35,397 nt of DNA from Gemmatimonadota bacterium (GTDB lineage Bacteria; Gemmatimonadota; Gemmatimonadetes; Gemmatimonadales; Gemmatimonadaceae). Below, piece by piece: positions 17,055-25,458 of this stretch (the first letter of the stretch is position 1; each line of letters begins with the position of its first letter). The stretch is from NCBI GenBank assembly GCA_019510405.1, contig JAEKKK010000117.1:1-35397 (forward strand), in the 5' to 3' direction. A model generated the notes under the pieces. That model was given only the letters and a program-made list of their open reading frames with translations, was not told where the DNA came from and ran no database searches. A program made the position numbers and the translations under genes.

Positions 17055-18271
17055 CGCCCGCCGCTGCCGTCGTTCGGCATCGGATCGGTGGCGCGACGCG
17101 CCGGCAGCGAGAAGGCGAACACGCTCCTGTCCTCGGGGAACTCGGCCCATGCGCGTCCGCCGAGCGCCTCGACGGCCTCGCGCACGATACTGAGGCCGAG
17201 CCCCGTTCCCTCGACGCCGGTGACGGAGTCCGCGCCGGCGCGGAAGAATCGCTGGAACAGCTTGTCGCGATGCTGAACCGGCACGCCGAGCCCATTGTCC
17301 GTCACCTCGATCACGACGTAGGATGGCGCGTCGTGCGTCGCCGGCTGTATGCGCCCGGAGATCTGGACCCAGCGCTCGCCCTTCTCCTCGTCCGCGTACT
17401 TGAGCGCGTTGGACAGGTAGTTCATGAGGCAGAGCTCCACCGCGGCCGCGTTCACCTCGACCTCGGGAAGATCCGGCTGCACGCGCACGGTCGCCTGCCG
17501 TGAGCGCGCGAGCTCGCGCAGCTGGCGCACGACTTCGGCCGCGGCACGTGGCAGAAGAACGTGGCGCTGCTGTCGGCTGTCGCTCGAGAGGCGCGTCAGC
17601 TCGAGGAGGTTGTCCAGTGCGACGCGCATGTTTTCCATATTCCGCACGATGACGCCGACGAGGCGTTCGCGCTCCGCCTCGGCGATCTCCGGAATCTGAA
17701 GCAGCTGGCCGGCGCCCATCGTGGCGCCGATGCGATTGCGCAGCTCGTGCGTGAGCGTGCGGTTGAAGGCACGAAGCCGGTCCTCGCGCTCCCTGAGGCG
17801 CTCCTTCATCAGGGCGAGGAACTGGGTCGTCGTCGCCTGCTGGATGACCGAGATGGCGTGATACAACCGGTGTGCGCAAAGAATCAGCTCGCTGCGCGTG
17901 CACGGCTGGTCGATCTCGGCGACGGCGGTGGCGAGGAAGGAGTAGAGGATCCCGCCGAAGATCTCGTATTCCTTGAGCAGCTCGTACTCGTCGAAGCCCT
18001 GCGAGTGGCGGAGCGCGCCGAGCTCCATCGCCTTGGCGATGACGGGGGTGTCCGCGCTGACCGGCTGTCCGGGATTCTCGACGTAGGTCGCAATGCCGAG
18101 GATGAGGATCGGCACGTGGTCGAGCAGCTCCTCCGTCGGGAAGATCCGATTCGGATGGAGATCGACGCGCTGGCTGATGCGCTCGAGCCAGCGCATCGTG
18201 AGATGCTCCTGCTCGTCGCGCATGCGCTGCGCCAGCACGCCGGCAAGGGGGCAGGGAGCGGTCAGATCCAT
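17051..18271 (-). CDS. sensor histidine kinase (HisKA/HATPase_c) with N-terminal helical sensor-like region
   Basis: FNRTLTHELRNRIGATMGAGQLL H-box; MNYLSNALKYADEEKG N-box; VIEVTDNGLGVP; GTGLGLSIVREAVEALGG. Start at MDLTAPCPLAGV. Confidence 0.88.
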   Translation of the reverse strand: MDLTAPCPLAGVLAQRMRDEQEHLTMRWLERISQRVDLHPNRIFPTEELLDHVPILILGIATYVENPGQPVSADTPVIAKAMELGALRHSQGFDEYELLKEYEIFGGILYSFLATAVAEIDQPCTRSELILCAHRLYHAISVIQQATTTQFLALMKERLREREDRLRAFNRTLTHELRNRIGATMGAGQLLQIPEIAEAERERLVGVIVRNMENMRVALDNLLELTRLSSDSRQQRHVLLPRAAAEVVRQLRELARSRQATVRVQPDLPEVEVNAAAVELCLMNYLSNALKYADEEKGERWVQISGRIQPATHDAPSYVVIEVTDNGLGVPVQHRDKLFQRFFRAGADSVTGVEGTGLGLSIVREAVEALGGRAWAEFPEDRSVFAFSLPARRATDPMPNDGSGGR

Positions 18272-18391
18272 GACACACAAGCGTACCGGCCGGGCAAGCC
18301 TGCGTCGAGGGTGCACGCGATACGTGCCGCCGACTCGGCTTGCGTGGCCGTGCGCGCGTCGGCAGCTTCGACGAGTCCCACACCACAGACC

Positions 18392-18937
18392 ATGCATTCG
18401 CGATTGGCCGAGCTTTCCGAGCGGCTTGCGGCGCAGCGCCGCGAACTGCTCGACGTTGCGTCCGCCGTTCCCGCCGACCGCTGGCAGACCCGTCCCAGCG
18501 CGGATCGCTGGTCGGTGTCGGAGATCTTCCAGCATCTGCATCAGGTAGAGACGGGGAGCGCTGCCGTGCTGGCGAAGCGGATCGCGCAGGCGCGTGAGGC
18601 AGGTCACCCCGCCGAGCGCGAGGAGAGCTCCGTATTGGGAACCCTCGATCACTTTGGGGTGTCTCAGCTCGACCGCAAGCTGGTGGCGCCGGAGCGCGTC
18701 CAGCCGGCGGAGAATCCCGATCGCGAGACGGCGCAGCGCCGGCTCGCCGAGTCGCGCGCCGCGCTTCTCGCTGCGATGCAGAACGGCGACGGGCTGGCGC
18801 TTGGTGAGATACGTCACACGCACCCGCGGTTTGGAGAGCTGGATCTGTATCAGTGGTGTCTGTTCGTCGCGGAGCACGAGAAGCGACACGTCACGCAGCT
18901 CCGCGAAGTGGTCGCACAGGTCGCACCGGCATCCTGA
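18392..18937 (+). CDS. DinB-superfamily protein
   Basis: ADRWSVSEIFQHLHQVETGSAAVLAKRI ... HTHPRFGELDLYQWCLFVAEHEKRHVTQLREV metal-site pattern. Confidence 0.8.
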   Translation: MHSRLAELSERLAAQRRELLDVASAVPADRWQTRPSADRWSVSEIFQHLHQVETGSAAVLAKRIAQAREAGHPAEREESSVLGTLDHFGVSQLDRKLVAPERVQPAENPDRETAQRRLAESRAALLAAMQNGDGLALGEIRHTHPRFGELDLYQWCLFVAEHEKRHVTQLREVVAQVAPAS

Positions 18938-18980
18938 TCGGATGTCCGGCGCATCATTTCACTCTCGGAGGCTCGACCCG

Positions 18981-19637
18981 ATGCTTCGCCGTTCACTGAC
19001 CACACTTTCGCTCCTCGCGCTCGCCGCCGCACCGCTCGCGGCCCAGGACGCGTCCGATCCCACGCACAAGATCGCGGGTGGCGCGCTCCCCGCCGGCTGG
19101 ATGGGACGCACCGATCACGCAACCGACAAGCTGACCGACGCGAAGTTCGTCGCGATGGGACCCGGCTATCACGTCACCTCCGGTCCCGCGGCGATCTACT
19201 GGAACCCGAAGAACGTGACGAGCGGTCCGTTCACGGCCTCGACGACGATGACGCAGACGAAGGCGCCGATGCACCCCGAGGCGTACGGGCTCTTCTTCGC
19301 CGGCAGCAATCTGGACAAGCCCGACCAGAGCTACGCGTACTTCATCGTGCGCGGCGATGGGAAGTTCCTCGTGAACCACCGCGCCGGTGAGCAGGTGCAC
19401 AAGCTCATTCCGTGGACGGAGAACGCGGCCGTCGTGAAGGCCGACGCGAACGGCAAGGCGACGAACAAGCTCACGGTCGACGCGACGAAGGCCGATTCGA
19501 TCCGCTTCCTCGTCAACGACAAGCAGGTCGCCGCGCTGCCGGTGAGTCAGCTGGGCGCCGGGCATGGGCTCGTCGGTCTGCGCGTGAACCACAACCTCGA
19601 CGTCCACGTCGGCGACCTGACGATCGCGAAGAAGTGA
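18981..19637 (+). CDS. secreted protein, possible concanavalin/DUF1080-like beta-sandwich
   Basis: Signal peptide MLRRSLTTLSLLALAAAPLAAQ; SD CGGAGG upstream; YGLFFAGSNLDKPDQSYAYFIVRGDGKFLVNHR. Confidence 0.7.
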   Translation: MLRRSLTTLSLLALAAAPLAAQDASDPTHKIAGGALPAGWMGRTDHATDKLTDAKFVAMGPGYHVTSGPAAIYWNPKNVTSGPFTASTTMTQTKAPMHPEAYGLFFAGSNLDKPDQSYAYFIVRGDGKFLVNHRAGEQVHKLIPWTENAAVVKADANGKATNKLTVDATKADSIRFLVNDKQVAALPVSQLGAGHGLVGLRVNHNLDVHVGDLTIAKK

Positions 19638-19641
19638 TCGC

Positions 19642-21105
19642 ATGCCGGTGAGCGAGGCCGGCACGTCGGCGCTGCACGGATCCTTCCGCGGCGACGACGC
19701 ACCATCGCTCGACCGTGCACTCGGGCTCCGCGACCTGGTGTTGTTCAACCTGGTCGCGGTGCTCGGGCTCCGCTGGCTCGCCACGGCGGCCAGGGCGGGA
19801 CCGAGCGCCATCGCGCTCTGGCTGCTCGCCGCGCTGTTCTTCTTCGTGCCGCAGGGACTCGTCGTCACCGAGCTCTCGTCGCGCTTCCCCGAAGAAGGCG
19901 GCATCTACCAGTGGACCAAGCGCGCCCTCGGCGAGCGACACGGATATGTGTGCGGGTGGTGCTACTGGGTCAACAACGTCCTGTACTATCCGAGTCTGCT
20001 CATGTCGACCGCCGTCATCGCGACGTATGCGATCGGCAAGGGCGATTCGGCGCTCGCGTCGAGCTGGACGTACGTGCTCTCGGTGACGCTGGCATGCCTG
20101 TGGCTCGCCGTGCTGCTCAACATCGTCGGCGTGGGCACCGGCAAATGGCTCCAGAACGCCGGCGGGATCGGCTCCTACATCCCCGGCGTGATCCTCGTGG
20201 TGCTCGGCGCTGCGTTCATGATCGGCGGCCGGCCGTCGGCGAATCCGATCACGGCGCAGAACGTCGTCCCCGATCTGGCCAACTTCGATGAGCTGAACCT
20301 GTGGGCGTCGATCGCCTTCGCCTTCGCCGGCCTCGAGCTGTCGAGTGCGATGGGCGGCGAGGTGCGGAACCCGCGCCGCACGCTGCCGCGCGCGATCCTC
20401 ATCTCCGCGCCGCTCATCGCCGCGGCGTACGTGCTCGGGACGGGTGCACTGCTGCGGCTCGTCCCGAAGGGCGACATCAGCGTCGTGTCGGGCTTCCTGC
20501 AGGGGATCGACGTCGGCGCGCGCACACTCGGGCCCGGACTCGCCTGGCTCGCGCCGCTCGCCGCGATCGCCTACACGCTCGGCAACATCGGTGGCGTCGG
20601 TGCATGGCTCACCGGGCCGGCGCGCGTCGCCTTCGCGATCGGGCTCGATAGCTATTTCCCGCCCGCGTTCGGGAAGATCCACCCGCGGTGGAAGACGCCG
20701 TACGTGGCGATCATCGTGCAGGCCGCGCTGGCGACGGTCTTCCTCTTCCTCTCCGTGCTCGGCAAGGGAACGACGGTGGAGAAGGCGTACCTCATCATTC
20801 TCGACACGCAGCTGCTCATCTACTTCATCCCGTACGTCTACCTCTTCATCGCCTTCCTGCTGCACCGGCGCACCGAGGCACCCGTCGATACGATCCGCGT
20901 GCCGGGCGGCGCAGCGGGTGCATGGCTCGTGGGGCTGAGCGGTCTGCTCGTCACGCTGTTCGCGATGGGCGTGGCCATGGTGCCGCCAGGCGACACGGAT
21001 CCCTTGCTCTTCGAGCTGAAGGTGATCGGCGGCGCGCTGGCGTTCGTGGCGCTCGGCGGGGTGGTGTATTGGAGGCGGAGACGAGGGGATGCGGGGATGA
21101 GGTGA
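19642..21105 (+). CDS. APC-superfamily amino acid permease
   Basis: 487 aa, ~12 TM; FNLVAVLGLRWLATAARAGPSAI, LSSRFPEEGGIYQWTKRALGERHGYVCGWCYWVNN, FAGLELSSAMGGEVRNPRRTLPRAI. Last residues GDAGMR* are encoded inside the repeat. Confidence 0.9.
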   Translation: MPVSEAGTSALHGSFRGDDAPSLDRALGLRDLVLFNLVAVLGLRWLATAARAGPSAIALWLLAALFFFVPQGLVVTELSSRFPEEGGIYQWTKRALGERHGYVCGWCYWVNNVLYYPSLLMSTAVIATYAIGKGDSALASSWTYVLSVTLACLWLAVLLNIVGVGTGKWLQNAGGIGSYIPGVILVVLGAAFMIGGRPSANPITAQNVVPDLANFDELNLWASIAFAFAGLELSSAMGGEVRNPRRTLPRAILISAPLIAAAYVLGTGALLRLVPKGDISVVSGFLQGIDVGARTLGPGLAWLAPLAAIAYTLGNIGGVGAWLTGPARVAFAIGLDSYFPPAFGKIHPRWKTPYVAIIVQAALATVFLFLSVLGKGTTVEKAYLIILDTQLLIYFIPYVYLFIAFLLHRRTEAPVDTIRVPGGAAGAWLVGLSGLLVTLFAMGVAMVPPGDTDPLLFELKVIGGALAFVALGGVVYWRRRRGDAGMR

Positions 21106-21197
21106 TGCGGGGATGTGGGAAGACGAACGGCCTCGGGAGGCAGGTGCTTCCCGAGGCCGTTCCGCATCTCCACATCACCTCATCTCCGCATCCCCGC
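21085..21197. terminator. long palindromic repeat, copy 1; probable bidirectional terminator
   Basis: Inner perfect stem GAACGGCCTCGGGA (21125-21138)/TCCCGAGGCCGTTC (21149-21162) with 10-nt loop; outer ~34-bp imperfect inverted GGGGATGCGG... arms; between convergent CDSs. Confidence 0.75.
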
Positions 21198-23111
21198 TCA
21201 CGCCAGCATTCCATCCTCAAATGCCCGATGCAGTCCGCGGCCGCTGCGCTTCGCGGCGTACATCGCGACGTCGGCGTAGCGCATGATCTCGTCGAGACCG
21301 CCGGTGAGCGTGGACGCGCTGCCGACGCTCGCCGAGATCGTGACGTCGCCCATCGCGAGCGAGAAGGGGAAGGCCATCTGCTCGCGGATCCGCTCGACCA
21401 GCACCTCGGCGCAGCTCGCCGAGTCGGGATCCTCGACGAGGATCGCGAACTCGTCGCCGCCCAGCCGCGCCACCGTGTCGGTCGACCGCGCGCACGCGCG
21501 CAACCGGCCGGCGATGAGGGCGAGCAGCCGGTCGCCCTCGGCGTGGCCGAACGAGTCGTTGACCTGCTTGAAGTCGTCGAGGTCGAGGTAGAGCACCGTG
21601 ACGGCGTGGCCCTGACGCCGCGCGAGCGTGATGGCGTGCATCACGCGGTCGTGGAACAGCGCGCGGTTCGCGAGCCCGGTGAGCGGGTCGTGGAAGGCCT
21701 GGTGCGCGAGCTGGTCGAGCAGCGCCTTGCGCTCGCCGACGTCGCGCGCGGTGAGCACCAGCCCGCCGACGGATTCGTCCGCGAGCAGATTGCTCGAGAT
21801 GGCCTCGACCTCGACGTCCTCGCCGTCGGGTCGCCGCATCCGCCACTCCACCAGCGGCGAGACGCCGGGCAGGTTGGTCGTCATCTCGATGAACGAGGCG
21901 ACGCGGCTGGAATCCTCCGGATGGCTGAGCGCCGAGAGGGCGACGCCGATGAGCGACTCCGGGCTGTAGCCGATGATCCGCGACGCCGACGAGCTGGCGA
22001 ACTGGATCAGGCCCCGCGCGTCGAGCACGAAGATCAGGTCGGACGATTGCTGCACGAGTGAGCGGAAGCGCGCCTCGCTCGCGCGGAGCGTCTCTTCGGC
22101 GACGACGATCGCCTGCTCGCGCTGCGTGAGGATCTGGCGCGCCCCGAGGAGGCACGACACGAGGATGGCGCCGAGCGCGAGCCCGCTGAGCGGCGCGACC
22201 CAGCGCTCCATCGCGACGGCGAACAGGAGAGCGTAGGTGATCCCCGCCGCGACGAAGGGGAGCGCCGGCACGAACCGGAAGCGCGGCCCCGCGGCGCGGA
22301 CACCCTCCGCCGGCTGCTGCGCCCGCAGGAAGAGCTCCGCGGCGACGACGAGCGCGATGCTCGCCGCGAGATGCAGCGCGTCGGCCCACACCGTTCCCAG
22401 CGAGCCGCCGCGCGCGAGGAGCAGGGAGCGGAACAGATCGTCCGCCACGCCGAGCGTCGCGCTCACCGCGAGCCAGGTGATCGCGGAGCGATTGCCGTCC
22501 GTCGGATGCCGAAGCAGGACGGTGACGATCGCGACCAGGATCAGCAGGTCGGCGAGCGGATACACCAGGGCAAGGGCGACGCCCAGCGGGGGCGCACCGC
22601 GGGCCGCCGTGTCGCGCAGGACGAAATACCAGAGCGCGACGCCGACCCCCGAGATGACCATCCCGGCGTCGAGCGCCAGCTTCCAGCGATCCGTCGGACG
22701 CCCGCCCGTCGGGATCGACAGGAACGCCGCGAGGGTCAGCGGATAGATCGCGAGGAGGAAGGGGTCGGCCAGGGAGACGACGGCAGCGGTCCCGCCCCCG
22801 AAATCCAGCCAGAGCGCCAGCGAACGTCCGACCACCGCGAGCGCGGCGACCGTCGTCATCAGCCGGAGTGCGCGCCGCGTGCCTCTGGCGAGAACGTCTC
22901 GCTTCGACGCGCGCCAGAAGAGCACCAGCAGCGCCACATCCAGCGCGATGAACAGGCTGGAGACCACCCGGCCGTGCGCGCCCGGGCTTCCCCCGCTCAG
23001 GCGGAGCCAGAGCAGGTAGGCAGCGGCGGCGGCGACGGAGGTCGCCGACACGGGGAGTCGCGGTGTGGGAGGGTGCGCCTGAAGGGCGCGGGGAGGGAGG
23101 AGGGTGCTCAT
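21198..23111 (-). CDS. membrane-anchored PAS-GGDEF diguanylate cyclase
   Basis: Multiple N-terminal TM segments; PAS (SEARFRSLVQQSSDLIFVLDARGLIQFASSSASRIIGYSPESLIG); FHDPLTGLANRALFHDRV and RLGGDEFAILVED. Confidence 0.92.
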   Translation of the reverse strand: MSTLLPPRALQAHPPTPRLPVSATSVAAAAAYLLWLRLSGGSPGAHGRVVSSLFIALDVALLVLFWRASKRDVLARGTRRALRLMTTVAALAVVGRSLALWLDFGGGTAAVVSLADPFLLAIYPLTLAAFLSIPTGGRPTDRWKLALDAGMVISGVGVALWYFVLRDTAARGAPPLGVALALVYPLADLLILVAIVTVLLRHPTDGNRSAITWLAVSATLGVADDLFRSLLLARGGSLGTVWADALHLAASIALVVAAELFLRAQQPAEGVRAAGPRFRFVPALPFVAAGITYALLFAVAMERWVAPLSGLALGAILVSCLLGARQILTQREQAIVVAEETLRASEARFRSLVQQSSDLIFVLDARGLIQFASSSASRIIGYSPESLIGVALSALSHPEDSSRVASFIEMTTNLPGVSPLVEWRMRRPDGEDVEVEAISSNLLADESVGGLVLTARDVGERKALLDQLAHQAFHDPLTGLANRALFHDRVMHAITLARRQGHAVTVLYLDLDDFKQVNDSFGHAEGDRLLALIAGRLRACARSTDTVARLGGDEFAILVEDPDSASCAEVLVERIREQMAFPFSLAMGDVTISASVGSASTLTGGLDEIMRYADVAMYAAKRSGRGLHRAFEDGMLA

Positions 23112-23164
23112 CGAACCGGGGTGGGCCACACGAGCCCCGCCCTAAGGTGCGACCATTTCGTCGT

Positions 23165-23192
23165 TTGACGCAAGCTTTCCCGACACTAGCTT
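23165..23192 (+). promoter_or_regulatory. candidate sigma70-type promoter of the KirBac gene
   Basis: TTGACG (23165-23170), 16-nt spacer, TAGCTT (23187-23192), 8 nt before the ATG at 23201. Confidence 0.5.
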
Positions 23193-23200
23193 CTGCCTCG

Positions 23201-24292
23201 ATGACCGATTCCGACCTTCGCGAGCCCCCTCCCGAGTCACCCCCGCTCCGGCCCTCGCACCCGCAGCCCATTCTCGATGAGCCGAAGGACCTCGGCTTCG
23301 GGTCGATCATCGGCGGTGCGCACGAGAAGCGCCTCCTCAACCGGGACGGCAGCTTCACCTCGCGGCGGCTCGGCTTTTCGCCGCTCAGCTACCTGAACGG
23401 CTATCACGCCCTGCTCACCGTCACCTGGCCGCGGTTCCTCGGCCTCGTGTCGGCAGGGTACCTCGTGCTGAACGCGATGTTCGCCTGGGCGTATCTGCTC
23501 TGCGGGCTCGGGAGCCTGGGCGGCCAGAGTGAGCTCAGTATGGGTGGACACTGGCTCCGCGCGTTCTTCTTCAGCGTCGAGACCTTCGCCACCATCGGCT
23601 ACGGCCACGTCTTTCCGCTCGGCAGCGCGGCGAACGTCGTCGTGACGCTCGAGTCGCTCGTGAGCCTCTTCTTCGTCGCGCTGATGACGGGGATCGTGTT
23701 CGCGCGCTTCTCGCGTCCCACCGCGGCCGTGCTGTTCAGCGAGGTCGCCGTCGTCGCGCCATACCAGGGAGTGACGGGCTTCATGTTCCGCATCACCAAC
23801 GCGCGGAGCAATCAGCTCATGGAGCTCGAGGCCAAGGTGCTGTTCAGCCGTCTGGACGGTCGCGGCCGCCGCTACGATCAGCTCAAGCTCGAGCGGACGC
23901 GCGTCGTCTTCTTCCCGTTGAGCTGGACGATCGTGCATCCGATCACGGAGGACAGCCCGCTCTGGGGGTGCTCGCACTTCGATCTCATCGACCAGGACGC
24001 CGAGTTTCTCATCCTGCTGAGCGGCATCGACGAAACGTTCGCGCAGACCGTGCACGCGCGCTCGAGCTACAAGCCCGACGAGATCGTGTTCGGCCGGAAG
24101 TTCGCCAGCATCTACAATCCCGTGCTGGAGGACGGCACCATCACGATCGACGTGTCGCGGCTGAGCGAGACGGAGGACGCGCCGGTCGAAGGCGACGCGA
24201 GCATGTACACCCAGACCTTCCGCCACACCGGGCACTTCACCGGCTTCGCCGCCCCGCGCCCGCCAACGAAGCCGCGCGATGGCAAGCGCTGA
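23201..24292 (+). CDS. inward rectifier potassium channel (KirBac family)
   Basis: FFSVETFATIGYGHVFP selectivity filter with two flanking TM helices; cytoplasmic Kir domain (FMFRITNARSNQLMELEAKVLFSR, PLSWTIVHPITEDSPLWG, EFLILLSGIDETFAQTVHARSSY). Confidence 0.93.
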   Translation: MTDSDLREPPPESPPLRPSHPQPILDEPKDLGFGSIIGGAHEKRLLNRDGSFTSRRLGFSPLSYLNGYHALLTVTWPRFLGLVSAGYLVLNAMFAWAYLLCGLGSLGGQSELSMGGHWLRAFFFSVETFATIGYGHVFPLGSAANVVVTLESLVSLFFVALMTGIVFARFSRPTAAVLFSEVAVVAPYQGVTGFMFRITNARSNQLMELEAKVLFSRLDGRGRRYDQLKLERTRVVFFPLSWTIVHPITEDSPLWGCSHFDLIDQDAEFLILLSGIDETFAQTVHARSSYKPDEIVFGRKFASIYNPVLEDGTITIDVSRLSETEDAPVEGDASMYTQTFRHTGHFTGFAAPRPPTKPRDGKR

Positions 24293-24304
24293 GCGAGTGC
24301 GCAC

Positions 24305-25108
24305 ATGACCGATCCCGGAGCGACTCCCAGCCGCCGCTTCAACGAGAAGGAGGTCGCGCTCATCATCAAGCACGCCTCCGAGCTGCAGCAGCTCGAAACG
24401 ACGACCGAATCGAGCACGGGGATGTCGCTCGCGGAGCTGGAGCAGGTTGCGCGCGAGGCCGGCCTCGATCCCGCGCTCGTGCGCCGCGCCGCGGTCGATC
24501 TCGATACGCGCGTCACCGACCAGACGCCGAACAGGTTCCTCGGCGCGGCGACGGCGCTGCGACTCGAGCGCACGATCGACGGCGAGGTGCCCGCCGACGA
24601 ATACGAGCAGCTGGTGCTCGAGATCCAGCGGCAGCTCGGCGAGGTGGGCTCGGCGTCGACGATCGGGCGCAGCCTGCAGTGGACCGTTCAGGGTGCGGGC
24701 CGCCGGCGCGCCTCCACACGCACGGTGCAGGTGACGATCTCGCCGCGGAATGGCCGCACGACGATCCGGATCGAGGAGCGGCTGGGCGGGCTAGCCGGTG
24801 GCCTCTTCGGTGGGCTGATGGGAGGGATCGGCGGAGGGACGACGGGCATCTCCGCCGGCATCGGGATGGGTGTGCTCCACTCGTGGGCCGCGTTCGCCGG
24901 CATCTGGGGCGGCGTCGTCGCCGGCAGCTATCTCCTCGCGCGCACCATCTTCGGACGCGTCGCACGCGGGCGGGGCGAGGCGTTGCAGACGCTCATGTCG
25001 CGGCTCGTCGAGCACGCCTCCGCGACGGCCGTGCGCGCGCCCGGGCTCGCCCGCCCCTCCGACGAGCCACGTTCGCTCGAGGGGGGCGGGAAGCCGTTCG
25101 GTAGCTAG
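24305..25108 (+). CDS. membrane protein of unknown function
   Basis: N-terminal FNEKEVALIIKHASELQQLE helical motif; Gly-rich GGLAGGLFGGLMGGIGGGTTGISAGIGMG TM region. Confidence 0.7.
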   Translation: MTDPGATPSRRFNEKEVALIIKHASELQQLETTTESSTGMSLAELEQVAREAGLDPALVRRAAVDLDTRVTDQTPNRFLGAATALRLERTIDGEVPADEYEQLVLEIQRQLGEVGSASTIGRSLQWTVQGAGRRRASTRTVQVTISPRNGRTTIRIEERLGGLAGGLFGGLMGGIGGGTTGISAGIGMGVLHSWAAFAGIWGGVVAGSYLLARTIFGRVARGRGEALQTLMSRLVEHASATAVRAPGLARPSDEPRSLEGGGKPFGS

Positions 25109-25380
25109 GACTCGCGCGAGTCCGGATCGGGGACGTTGTTCGGCTCGTTGTCGATCGAGAATTCCGGGGTGATCGCGCGCGGATCGCGCGGCGCCGAGGC
25201 GCGTTTCGCCTGTTCCTGAGCGAACCGCTCCTTGTCGCGATCGGGTAGGCCGGACTTCTCGCGGAGCATGTCCTTGTCCGCGCCGCCCGATTCCGGCCGA
25301 TCACTCTGGAAGAAGTTGCTGGCCTTGGATCCCATGCCGTGCTCCATGCTGAAGGTGCTCGCCATGGAGTCAGAAAGCAT
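25105..25380 (-). CDS. small hydrophilic hypothetical protein
   Basis: MLSDSMASTFSMEHGMGSKASNFFQSDRPESGGADKDMLREKSGLPDRDKERFAQEQAKRASAPRDPRAITPEFSIDNEPNNVPDPDSRES; convergent 4-nt overlap with the upstream membrane protein. Confidence 0.55.
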   Translation of the reverse strand: MLSDSMASTFSMEHGMGSKASNFFQSDRPESGGADKDMLREKSGLPDRDKERFAQEQAKRASAPRDPRAITPEFSIDNEPNNVPDPDSRES

Positions 25381-25458
25381 GCCGCCGGCAGAGAGGAACC
25401 CGCTCCCGGAATCCCGGGTAGAGCCATCAAGCGACCGCTTCCGCCCTATATTCAGAGA

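Noticed and set aside
17561-18391. N-terminal part of the 458-aa ORF 17561..18937
   Set aside because: Antisense to the histidine kinase; the DinB domain starts at the ATG at 18392.
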